From Nocardia testacea NBRC 100365 (GTDB lineage: Bacteria > Actinomycetota > Actinomycetes > Mycobacteriales > Mycobacteriaceae), in the NCBI RefSeq assembly GCF_000308775.1, contig NZ_BAGJ01000268.1:1-64000 (forward strand): a DNA stretch of 64,000 nucleotides. Reading direction: 5' to 3'. A model generated the notes under the pieces. The model saw only the letters and a program-made list of their open reading frames with translations, was not told the DNA's origin and did not search any database. The translations under genes were made by a program, and so were the position numbers. Position 1 is the first letter of the stretch, and every line of letters begins with the position of its first letter. Below, in pieces: positions 17,008-24,385 of the stretch.

Positions 17008-17330
17008 GGGCGGGGTCCGTCCGACGGGAGGCCGGCGCCGGCGGCCCGGCTCAGCTGCTGGGAGACCTCGGGCAGGTCCGCGTGGATGCGGCGGTCCATG
17101 GCGCGGGCCGGCAGTTCGTCCGCCACCAGGCGAACCGGCGGGCGGAGCCGGGTGAGGGCTTCGGCGAGTTGGTCGACCCGTTCCGGGGAGGGGTCTTCCA
17201 GCACCCGGCCGAGCAGGTGGGTCCGGAATTCCCGGACGAACGCGAAGGCCATGCGGTCGAAGGCCGCCTCCAGTTCCCAGCTCGGCGCGAGGATCGAGCG
17301 CAGTGGGGTACCCGTGGGCTGAGTCGTCAT
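17004..17330 (-). CDS. Hypothetical protein coupled to the cyclase
   Basis: This 108-residue protein is chosen from ATG 17330, with AGGAGG 4-9 nt upstream. It is soluble, helical and charged (WELEAAFDRMAFAFVREFR, DQLAEALTRLRPPVRLVADE), with no recognised domain. The GTGA overlap with the cyclase gene implies equal-level production, so a partner or regulator of the cyclase is a reasonable inference. No cysteine or metal motif is seen. Confidence 0.62.
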   Translation of the reverse strand: MTTQPTGTPLRSILAPSWELEAAFDRMAFAFVREFRTHLLGRVLEDPSPERVDQLAEALTRLRPPVRLVADELPARAMDRRIHADLPEVSQQLSRAAGAGLPSDGPRP

Positions 17331-17527
17331 CGTCCTCCTGCGCACCGATCCGTCGGCCGAATCACGGCCAACTCAACCACACTGTCTCGGTAGATGCTGA
17401 TTCGAATCGGCAGTGGGCCCGGAATTGCGCTCGTCCATCGCGGGACCACCGGCCTCGTCGTGGTGTAGCTCACCGTTGGTTACAGTTTTTACTGATATGA
17501 ACGTGCGCTCGATCTCGCCCAGCGGCT

Positions 17528-18034
17528 GTGCCGGGCCGCCCGTTGTACCGGCCGGCCGACCTGGCCGTGGAATACCAGATCGTCCGGCCCGGACCCGCGC
17601 GTAGGCGTCTGGCGGCTGCGCTGGAACCGCTACTACCGCACGCCGACCTGCTGCACACCTCGACCACGCATCCGGCCGGCGATCGCAATCGCCGGCGCAC
17701 CGCCCGCGCGCTCGGTATCCACGCCAACGCCCCGGACTACCGGTTACGGCGGATCGCCCGGTACACCGGCCTGGACCCGGCCGGCGCCGATGACCTCTGG
17801 CACCTACAGGCCGCGCTGGTCGCCAGTGCCTACGAAACGGTTCCCGCCGGCGCCGCGGTGCCGGGTGCGGACCACGAACGCCCGCAGCGCGCCGGCGACA
17901 TCCCCGATATCCGGCGTGTGCCCGAGTGGCGGAGTCCGGGCATCGATCTCCGTCCCCGTCCCCGTGCCCGCGTCGGCCCGAGGCCGGTGACCGGCCCGAT
18001 CGCGCGCAGATCCGGCGTGCCGCGCCTCCGGTAG
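17528..18034 (+). pseudogene. Fragment of a PucR-type regulator (C-terminal helix-turn-helix)
   Basis: Residues about 5-100 of this open frame match the end of PucR-family regulators: LYRPADLAVEYQIVRPGPAR, a leucine-rich helix, then RRRTARALGIHANAPDYRLR and RRIARYTGLDPAGADDLWHL, the HTH_30 region. Full-length members have several hundred residues before this point, and none of it is found upstream. The conserved Asn-Thr of the recognition helix has become NAP. After residue 100 the frame continues with Arg/Pro-rich sequence that is unlikely to be coding. It is a remnant of a deleted regulator. Confidence 0.6.
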
Positions 18035-18047
18035 GGGAGCGTCCGGG

Positions 18048-18926
18048 CTAGCGGCCCGCGAGTACCGGGACCAGACGGGCGAGCCCATCGGCCCCGTGGC
18101 CCGCCGCCAGCGCCCGCCGGAAGACCTCGCCCGTCGCGTCGAGCACCCCGGTGTCGATCCCGTGGCGCGCGATCACCCCGCGGAGTGCGGTGAAGGCGGT
18201 ATAGGCCGACGCGATGGAGGTGTCGTCGCCGGGATAGTGCCCGGCCTCGACCTGGGCGGCGGTCTGCGCCGCCATATCGGGCAGCAGCGAGACCACCGCG
18301 GGGGTGAACGGGACCAGTTCGCTGCCCTTGATCCCCTCGGCCTCGGCGAGCGCGATGCCCAGGGACACCCCGAAGAGCGAGAGCCAGAACACCGACACCA
18401 GCGAGGCGTCGAAGGCGGCGGCGCGCCCGTGGTCCGCGCCCAGATAGGTGCCCTGTCCGGCGAGCGCCCGCAAGGCCGGTTCCGCTGTGCGGTAACCGCT
18501 TTCGGAACCCGAGTACAGCAGTAGCGCGTCCGGTGTGCCGATACCCTGTGGCACCGCCATGACGGCGCCGTCCACGTACTCGGCCCCGTGGCGGGTGACC
18601 CACTCGGCCCGCCTTCGCGACTGCTCGGGGGCCGAGGAGGTGAGGTTCACCAGCACCCGCCCGCGCAGCTGCGGGCCGGCGTCGCGTAACGCCGCGCTCA
18701 CCGCCTCGTCGTCCAGCAACGACACGACGACCAGGGGGGACGCCGCGACCGCCGTGGCCGGCGAGATCGCGTGCGTCGCGCCCAGTTCGACCAGTGGCCC
18801 GGCTTTTGCTCCGGTGCGGTTCCACACGACCGTCGGATGCCCCGCCGCCAGGAACGTCTTCGCGATCGCCGAACCCATGAGCCCCAGCCCCAGGACTGTG
18901 ACGGGTGTACGTGAGTCATCGAGCAT
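18048..18926 (-). CDS. NADPH-dependent imine-reductase-like oxidoreductase (6PGDH superfamily)
   Basis: This 292-residue protein has the Rossmann loop VLGLGLMGSAIAKTFLAAGH, then VVWNRTGAK for NADPH choice and VNLTSSAPEQSRRRAEWV. The C-terminal helical part (FDASLVSVFWLSLFGVSLG) matches imine reductases rather than true 6-phosphogluconate dehydrogenases, which keep a catalytic Lys in this region. Such enzymes reduce cyclic imines in natural-product routes. It is divergent from an ArsR-family gene with a symmetric operator between them, so it is probably repressed by that regulator. Natural substrate unknown. Confidence 0.8.
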   Translation of the reverse strand: MLDDSRTPVTVLGLGLMGSAIAKTFLAAGHPTVVWNRTGAKAGPLVELGATHAISPATAVAASPLVVVSLLDDEAVSAALRDAGPQLRGRVLVNLTSSAPEQSRRRAEWVTRHGAEYVDGAVMAVPQGIGTPDALLLYSGSESGYRTAEPALRALAGQGTYLGADHGRAAAFDASLVSVFWLSLFGVSLGIALAEAEGIKGSELVPFTPAVVSLLPDMAAQTAAQVEAGHYPGDDTSIASAYTAFTALRGVIARHGIDTGVLDATGEVFRRALAAGHGADGLARLVPVLAGR

Positions 18927-18943
18927 GCTGCGCCCTCCGTATT

Positions 18944-18986
18944 GTTTGAAGATTGTCCAACAATAATTGTTGTATGATCATCAAAC
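18944..18986. promoter_or_regulatory. Nested palindromic operator between imine-reductase-like and ArsR genes
   Basis: The core CAACAAT-A-ATTGTTG (18958-18972) is a perfect 15-bp palindrome. Outer arms GTTTGA (18944-18949) and TCAAAC (18981-18986) are symmetric about the same centre, 18965. The region is strongly AT-rich and occupies the only gap (87 nt) between two divergent starts. This is the expected layout for an ArsR-family operator that controls both genes. Confidence 0.7.
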
Positions 18987-19013
18987 TGTCAAGAGCCGGA
19001 AGGAGGCGCGTCC

Positions 19014-19415
19014 GTGCCCGCCGAGTTGTCGCATCCGGATACCGCCGACCTCGAACTGGCAGCGGTCATGCACGCGCTGTCCGACCCCGTCCGGCTCCAA
19101 TTGGTGGCCTGCCTGGCCGCCGACGAGGGCGAGAACTGCGGCGAACTCGGCCGCCACATCGAACTGCACAAGTCCACGCTCTCGCACCACTACCGGGTAC
19201 TCCGCGAGGCGGGCATCACCCGCACGACGGTCACCGGGCGCACCCGGGTGATGCGCCTGCGCTACGAGGACCTGCAGGCCCGGTTCCCGGGGCTGCTCGA
19301 CGTGGTGTTCCGCGCGCTGGCCGAAATCGTCGAAGACGACGCGAAGTGGACCGGTTCGGCCGAGGACCGCGCGAAATTGCTCTCGGTGCTGAAACGGCCG
19401 ATGAGCGCGCACTGA
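19014..19415 (+). CDS. ArsR-family winged-helix regulator
   Basis: This 133-residue protein starts at GTG 19014, seven nt after GGAGG. MHALSDPVRLQLVACLAADE, then IELHKSTLSHHYRVLREAGI with the recognition helix, and TGRTRVMRLR as the wing, place it in the ArsR family. The usual metal-binding ELCVCDL motif is absent (NCGELGRH instead, one Cys), so a metal signal is unlikely and a small molecule or redox cue is more probable. It faces the imine-reductase-like gene across a palindromic operator and probably represses it and itself. Confidence 0.86.
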   Translation: MPAELSHPDTADLELAAVMHALSDPVRLQLVACLAADEGENCGELGRHIELHKSTLSHHYRVLREAGITRTTVTGRTRVMRLRYEDLQARFPGLLDVVFRALAEIVEDDAKWTGSAEDRAKLLSVLKRPMSAH

Positions 19416-19453
19416 GCGGGGCCGGCGCGCCACGGGGTGTCCAGTGCGTCGAC

Positions 19454-20275
19454 TCAGGCGACCACGGCAAGCAGTGTTGTCGCCGACGCTGTCAGTTCCG
19501 GGTCGCCAACCAGTTCGGCGCGTCGACGCGCCTCCGCCACGGTGATTCCGCGACTGGCCAGCCGCCAGAACGCGTCCTGGTCGATACGTACGACCGCGGC
19601 CGGTTCCCCGGTCTGCGCCGCCGTCAGGTCCCAGCTCGTACCATCGGACACCACCGACCAGCAGCCGCCCGACGGTCCGGTGATCTCGAATCGCACCGCG
19701 GTCCCGCCGGGCCGGGCCCGATCGCGTAGCGCCCATGGCACCGCGTGCAGGAATGTGACGAGCACGGGCCGCATCAGCGCCACGTCGTCGGCGCCACGAC
19801 GGGACACCGCATCACGGATCTGCTGCTGATGGACCCAGAACTCTGTGTACTCACGGGCGATATCGAGCCATGCCGGGCTGCCCCCCGGCCCCACCCACGA
19901 CACGTTCAACTGTGCCGGTTCCGCGAGATCCGCCGTCGCGGCCCAGATCCGGTCCAACTCCGGACCCAGGTGGGCGAGCAGATCGATGAGCACCCGAGGA
20001 CTGCACTGACGCATCGCGCGGACGAACTCCCCGTTCACGCGCTCCAGGTAGGTCGGCAGGGTCTCGTCATCGGCGAACACCGCCCCGCTGTGCTCGTCTC
20101 GGTCGCCGGATATCCGCCGCATGTAGTCGTTGAGGATATGCGCGGTCACGTCGGCCACATTCCAGCCCGGACACACCGTCGGCTTCGCCCAGTCGGCCGG
20201 GTCCAACGATTGGAGCATCTCGAGCAGCGCTTGCCTGTCGTGCCGGAACAGCGGCCGGGTGTCGAGTGGGATCAT
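19454..20275 (-). CDS. Maleylpyruvate isomerase family mycothiol-dependent enzyme
   Basis: This 273-residue protein starts at ATG 20275. The N-terminal DinB-like domain carries CPGWNVADVTAHILNDY, with a metal-binding His, and HPxFH-type helices with FWVHQQQIRDAV. The C-terminal part (EITGPSGGCWSVV, DAFWRLASRGITV) is the MDMPI/SCP2-like domain. Family members isomerise or transfer with mycothiol as cofactor, which is specific to actinobacteria. A longer open frame reaches 20593, but its upstream part is unlike the family. No pathway partners lie next to it. Confidence 0.8.
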   Translation of the reverse strand: MIPLDTRPLFRHDRQALLEMLQSLDPADWAKPTVCPGWNVADVTAHILNDYMRRISGDRDEHSGAVFADDETLPTYLERVNGEFVRAMRQCSPRVLIDLLAHLGPELDRIWAATADLAEPAQLNVSWVGPGGSPAWLDIAREYTEFWVHQQQIRDAVSRRGADDVALMRPVLVTFLHAVPWALRDRARPGGTAVRFEITGPSGGCWSVVSDGTSWDLTAAQTGEPAAVVRIDQDAFWRLASRGITVAEARRRAELVGDPELTASATTLLAVVA

Positions 20276-20435
20276 GGGTGCGCAGTCAACCGTTGTCGGC
20301 CGCCCCGGGCCACCGATTTTTCGAGCTACCGGGCCGGACCACTGTGACCGGGCCTCGATTCCCTTCCGATCGACCTCACCTGTGCCTCTTCGGTAGCAGG
20401 GCCCGCCGAGGCGCCGAAGCGGGGCACGCCCCTGC

Positions 20436-20897
20436 TCACTCGGTGGACAGCTGTTGCGCCAGATGCTCCAGACCACCCCTGATGAGCTGCCCGTACTCAT
20501 CGTCGCCGAGTGCGCCGATCGTGTCCCGCGCCCGCTGGAGATGCTCGCGGGCGCGGTCGAGATCACCCAGCTTGCGGTAGCACTCGCCCACATTGAGGTG
20601 CAACGACGGATACAAGCCGGCCACCGAGAGCGTCACCCCCGCTTCGGCAACCCGCTCGTCGGTGATCAGATCGGCGGCCGCGAGCGCGCGGAGGTCCCAG
20701 GTGAGCTCCTGGCGCGCATCGTCCTGGACATCGGCCATCGCGTGGGCCAGGACGCACACATGCAAGGGGTCGCCCTCGTCACCGCCGATGTCGTCCCAGA
20801 TCCGCGTGAAGATCTCGTGCGCGGCCGCGGGCTGCCCCTGGTGGTGATGCAGCGCCACTCCTTCGCCGATGCGGGTCATCGTCGGATCGGTGTTCAT
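20436..20897 (-). CDS. Tetratricopeptide-repeat protein
   Basis: This 153-residue protein has helical repeats, with one clear TPR unit (SLHLNVGECYRKLGDLDRAREHLQRA, read in two parts at about 98-123) and an earlier one around HHHQGQPAAAHEIFTRIWD. Such proteins are cytosolic scaffolds. AAGGA lies about 10 nt upstream of the ATG. It is a lone gene between the isomerase-like and succinate-semialdehyde dehydrogenase genes, and no function can be assigned. Confidence 0.68.
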   Translation of the reverse strand: MNTDPTMTRIGEGVALHHHQGQPAAAHEIFTRIWDDIGGDEGDPLHVCVLAHAMADVQDDARQELTWDLRALAAADLITDERVAEAGVTLSVAGLYPSLHLNVGECYRKLGDLDRAREHLQRARDTIGALGDDEYGQLIRGGLEHLAQQLSTE

Positions 20898-21143
20898 CGG
20901 CGGGTTCCTTCACCGGCTCGGCTCCTGACGGTCATCCCGGATCGTAGCGGTGCGGACCGTACCCGGCGACCGTCTCGCGATCACCGGACATATTCCGGCA
21001 CAGCCGGATACGCGTCGGCGAAGCGCGAAGGGATACGGTCGGCGTCTCCGCGACGGCGCATCCCGACCCGGACGCCCCGGCCGCGCGAACCGGTCGCCGG
21101 TGGCGCGACCGCGGCGTGCCCTCCGGCGACCCGTCCGCCGCGT

Positions 21144-22520
21144 TCAGTGGGCCGCGGTGCGACGGAGCTTCGCGTTGACGAATTCGCCCATTCCCCAGCG
21201 GCCCAGCTCCCGCCCGTAACCGGAACGGTGCACACCGCCGAACGGCAGACCGGGAAGTGTCGTCCCGTGTTCGTTGATATAGGCCATCCCGACCTCGAGC
21301 CGATCGGCGACCTCCGCGGCCCGCGCGGGGTCGGTGCTCCACACCGAGCCGCTCAGGCCGAATTCGACATCGTTGGCCAGGCGCACCGCGTCGTCGGCCG
21401 AGGACGCCCGGTAGACCATCGCGGCCGGGCCGAAGATCTCCTCCGAGTACGCGTCCATCTCCGGGGTGATACCGGTGAGAACGGCGGGTGCGAGGAACGC
21501 GCCGTCGCCGTCCAACGGCTTGCCCCCGGTATGCAGGGTCGCGCCCTGGCGCACGGCGGTACTGATCTGATCGGCGACGGTGTCGCGCGCGGTGACCGAG
21601 GACAACGGCCCCACCTCTGTCCCGGGGTCCGCCGGATCGCCGACGACCGCGCGCTCGAACTCGGCCACCAGCCCGTGGACGAAATCGTCGTAGAGGTCGT
21701 CGAGGACGATGAAGCGTTTCGGCGAATTGCAGGCCTGGCCGGCATTGGACAGGCGCGCGCGGGCGGCGACGCGGACCGTTTCCGCCATATCGTCGGTGTC
21801 GAGCAGGATGAACGGGTCGGATCCACCGAGCTCGAGCACCGATTTCTTGAGGTTCTTCGCGGCCTCGGTCGCGACCGCGGCCCCTGCCCGTTCGCTGCCG
21901 GTCAGCGATACTCCGCGGATCGCCGGATGCGCCAGGAGTTCGGCGATCTGCCCGGAACTCGCGTACACGTTGATATACGCGTTCTCGGGCACCGATGCCT
22001 CGTGCAGCAGGTCGGCCATGAGTTTCGACGAGGCCGCGCAGATCGAGGCGTGTTTGAGAATGATCGAATTGCCCAGTAGCAGGTTCGGGGCGGCGAACCG
22101 CGCCACCTGGTAGTAGGGATAGTTCCACGGCATCACGCCGACGAGCGGCCCGATCGGCAGTGTCTGGACCACCGATTCCGCGGCGCCCTGGGGATCGAGT
22201 TGTTCGGTGGTCAGCAGATCGGGGCCGTGCTCGGCGTACCAGCGGTAGATATCGGCGGCGAGCTGTACTTCCGCGACCGCCTCCTGTGCCGGTTTACCCA
22301 TTTCCTTCGTAATTGCCGCGGCCAGCTCGGTCGCGCGTTCCTCGTACAGATCAGCGGTGCGTGCCAGTGCCCGGGCGCGTTCGGCCACGGGGGTGTGGCG
22401 CCATTCGTCGAATCCCGCGGCCGCGCGCTCGGCGACGACGGAGATCTGGTCGTCGGGCAGGCCCGGGAATTCTCGTTCGGTAGTACCTGTGGTCGGGTTC
22501 GTCGTCACATAAGTACTCAT
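21144..22520 (-). CDS. gabD: NAD(P)-dependent succinate-semialdehyde dehydrogenase
   Basis: This 458-residue aldehyde dehydrogenase starts MSTYVTTNPTTGTTEREFPG, typical of the actinobacterial SSADH group. It has GVMPWNYPYYQVARFAAPN at the cofactor site, VLELGGSDPFIL with the general-base Glu, LSNAGQACNSPKRF with the catalytic Cys, and GGVHRSGYGRELG near the end. It should oxidise succinate semialdehyde to succinate, linking GABA-type breakdown to the TCA cycle; other semialdehydes are possible. No GABA aminotransferase is adjacent. The ATG appears leaderless, with TAGCAT 6 nt upstream. Confidence 0.87.
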   Translation of the reverse strand: MSTYVTTNPTTGTTEREFPGLPDDQISVVAERAAAGFDEWRHTPVAERARALARTADLYEERATELAAAITKEMGKPAQEAVAEVQLAADIYRWYAEHGPDLLTTEQLDPQGAAESVVQTLPIGPLVGVMPWNYPYYQVARFAAPNLLLGNSIILKHASICAASSKLMADLLHEASVPENAYINVYASSGQIAELLAHPAIRGVSLTGSERAGAAVATEAAKNLKKSVLELGGSDPFILLDTDDMAETVRVAARARLSNAGQACNSPKRFIVLDDLYDDFVHGLVAEFERAVVGDPADPGTEVGPLSSVTARDTVADQISTAVRQGATLHTGGKPLDGDGAFLAPAVLTGITPEMDAYSEEIFGPAAMVYRASSADDAVRLANDVEFGLSGSVWSTDPARAAEVADRLEVGMAYINEHGTTLPGLPFGGVHRSGYGRELGRWGMGEFVNAKLRRTAAH

Positions 22521-22532
22521 GTCACGATGCTA
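22521..22532 (-). promoter_or_regulatory. Leaderless -10 box of the gabD-like gene
   Basis: On the reverse strand TAGCAT (22532-22527) matches TANNNT and is followed by 6 nt and the ATG at 22520. This spacing puts the transcription start at the A of the ATG. No Shine-Dalgarno sequence exists between them. A convincing -35 is not seen. Confidence 0.5.
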
Positions 22533-23105
22533 CGGATCTGTGGCGGTGGAGACAGGCCGGCCGAATTCGTTATATCGACCCTTTTCGTGCGACCTGAGTA
22601 CGCGATATTTCCCCCGGGTCTTTACCGGGCACAGCCGGCCGGGGGTGCTCGACCCGCACCACCGGCGCCGGACGATCACCGCATGGGCACCGTCGCGACC
22701 GCGGTGCCGGTACCGGTCGCGCCGACTACGACCGGTACGCCGGCGGCCCCGGTGTGTTCCGTTCCCGCCGCCGATCCAGGGGGGGAAGAGTGTAGAAATC
22801 GCCACGATTCCGTCCATTGATTTCCCGGCGGCGATTTCTCCGCGCAGGTGAGAAGGTCGACGGACCTTTTTCGTCGCAATATGTAAGTTCTGTTCAGCAA
22901 TTCTGTAGCCGAACTGTGTTGGTTGTCGTAGTCCGGCCGGGCAGGCTGGTGTGCGTGACCCCGGAACCACCGACGACCGCCGGCGCGCATCCGCGCGAGT
23001 GTCGTCGTGCGCGCCGTCGCTGTAGCGCCTGATTCTTCCGCCGGCGCGGCGCAATTCGTTTGTCACACCATTTCACGGGTTTCGGCGTGTTCTGTGCGCC
23101 GGAGA
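22533..23105. other. Gene-free region upstream of the solute-binding-protein fragment
   Basis: No open frame here has a domain or ribosome site. Apart from the RNA-like structure at 22790-22872, the stretch from about 22860 to 22930 is AT-rich, with TTCTGT repeated twice (about 22890 and 22904), and could be old promoter DNA. The start and signal peptide of the following solute-binding-protein remnant are missing. Confidence 0.4.
22790..22872 (+). ncRNA. Candidate small RNA or leader with an intrinsic terminator
   Basis: In a 570-nt gene-free region a perfect 10-bp inverted repeat AGAAATCGCC/GGCGATTTCT (22794-22803, 22830-22839) is followed by a compact hairpin AAGGTC-GACG-GACCTT (22853-22868) that runs straight into a T-tract. 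U-tract terminators are uncommon in such GC-rich genomes. No gene upstream on this strand needs it, because the neighbouring dehydrogenase is transcribed the other way. It may end a small RNA, or be the attenuator of the now-broken solute-binding-protein gene that follows. No known riboswitch is recognised and no promoter is clear. Confidence 0.35.
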
Positions 23106-23576
23106 CTGTACTTCGCCGACGCGCGTACCGAGTTCGGGTTGACGATCCGGCGAGGAGTGACATTCTCCAACGGCGAGCGGCTCGACGCGGCGGCGGTGGC
23201 CGCCAACCTGAATCTTCTGGGTAAGGGTGACAAAGGCCGAGGCATCCCGCGCGCTTCGTATCTCCCCACGAGTTACGGCGAGGCCGTGGCGGTCGGCGAG
23301 TACGAGGTGCGGGTCCGGCTCACCGCACCCTTCGGCGATTTCATCCAGAAACTGGGAGCCTGGACGACCGTCGGCATCCTGGCTCCGGCGACCATCGAGG
23401 CGGACCTGGACGCGCAGTCCGACCTCGGCAGGATCTACGGCACCGGCCCGTTCGTGGTCGAGTCGTGGCTGCCCGGCAAAGAGGTGGTGCTCCGGCGGCG
23501 CGAGGACTACGCGTGGCCGCGCGACGACGCGTCGCACGAGGGCCCGGCCTATCTCGAACGGGTGACCGTGCAGGGG
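23106..23576 (+). pseudogene. Fragment of a family 5 (oligopeptide/nickel-type) ABC solute-binding protein
   Basis: About 157 residues match the middle of SBP_bac_5 proteins: LTIRRGVTFSNGERLDAAAV, YEVRVRLTAPFGDFIQKLG, GILAPATIEADLDA, then GTGPFVVESWLPGKEVVLRR and GPAYLERV. Full-length members have about 500 residues with a lipoprotein signal. Both ends are missing here and no transporter genes remain nearby. The open frame continues only as antisense of the CGNR gene. It is a decayed remnant left by deletion. Confidence 0.75.
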
Positions 23577-23620
23577 CGCGCCCGCGACGACAGGCCCACC
23601 TGGATGTGCCGCGGGTGGCG

Positions 23621-24196
23621 TTACTTCGCCGGCCTGGGATTCTTGCGCTCGTTGGCCTTGAAGCGGGCCTTCTTCTGCCGATTCCCGCACGTGTTCATGT
23701 CACACCATTTGCGGGTGCGGCTCTGGCTGGTGTCGAAAAAGGCGGCTCGGCAGGTCGGTGACGCGCACAGGGCCAGTTTTCCGTCTCGTTCGCCGGCGAG
23801 GATGCCGATGGCGTCCGCGGCGATCACACCCAGGGCGTCTTCGACGCGGGAAGCCGAACCGAGTTGCCATCGCCGACTGCCGTCGGGCGTCAGGACCGCC
23901 GCGGCCCGGCCCTGGATGCTGCGGTCGTTGATGACCCGGACGGCGGCCGCGGGGAGCGGGTCCCCGGTCGCGGCCGCTGTCGCCGCGGCGTGGATGGATT
24001 CCCTCAGTTCCCGGGCGAGTTCCAGCTGGGCGGGCGTGCAGGACTGGACGGCGAGGCCGCTCACCGCCAGCCAGTCGACGAGTCGCTGCGGTGTGGGAAT
24101 GCGCTCCACAGCGTCGCCACAACGTTCGGTCAGAGTGGCCGTGAAACTGGTCGCCAGCACGTTGCCGAGACGGAAGTCGGGAAACCGGGCAGGCAT
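23621..24196 (-). CDS. CGNR zinc-finger regulator
   Basis: This 191-residue protein has an N-terminal ABATE-type ligand domain (RLGNVLATSFTATLTERCGD, PTPQRLVDWLAVSGL) and a C-terminal zinc finger: LALCASPTCRAAFFDTS, then RKWCDMNTCGNRQKKARF, the family's CGNR signature. These are predicted DNA-binding regulators of small-molecule metabolism. It is divergent from an epoxide hydrolase gene, with repeated TTAG(A/C)CGGTT elements between them, so it probably controls that gene. Confidence 0.88.
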   Translation of the reverse strand: MPARFPDFRLGNVLATSFTATLTERCGDAVERIPTPQRLVDWLAVSGLAVQSCTPAQLELARELRESIHAAATAAATGDPLPAAAVRVINDRSIQGRAAAVLTPDGSRRWQLGSASRVEDALGVIAADAIGILAGERDGKLALCASPTCRAAFFDTSQSRTRKWCDMNTCGNRQKKARFKANERKNPRPAK

Positions 24197-24205
24197 GGAA
24201 CCACC

Positions 24206-24258
24206 TTAGACGGTTGCCCGGCGGCGCCGGAACATGTTAGAACCGTCTTAGCCGGTTC
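24206..24258. promoter_or_regulatory. Repeated operator-like elements between CGNR and epoxide hydrolase genes
   Basis: TTAGACGGTT (24206-24215) and TTAGCCGGTT (24248-24257) differ at one base. AACCGTCTTA (24241-24250) is nearly the inverse of the first. GAACCG (24240-24245) and CGGTTC (24253-24258) also form a palindrome with 7-nt spacing. They begin 10 bp upstream of the CGNR start and are candidate binding sites for it. Confidence 0.5.
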
Positions 24259-24385
24259 CAAGCAGGTCTCCGCCGGTTTCCCGATGTCCAGGAGGTTTCA
24301 TGTCCACCCATCGGTTCGTCACCGGCGTCGCGCGCGGCGTCGATCGTGGCGTTGTCGCCACGGCAGCTCACGTCGGGGGCCTCGC

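Noticed and set aside
17473..17500. AT-rich patch with CAGTTTTTACTG
   Set aside because: Looks promoter-like, but no correctly spaced -35/-10 pair or intact gene follows; only the PucR fragment is downstream.
20984..20998. CCGGA-CATAT-TCCGG inverted repeat
   Set aside because: Only 5-bp arms, lying between the ends and upstream parts of unrelated genes; too weak to call an operator.
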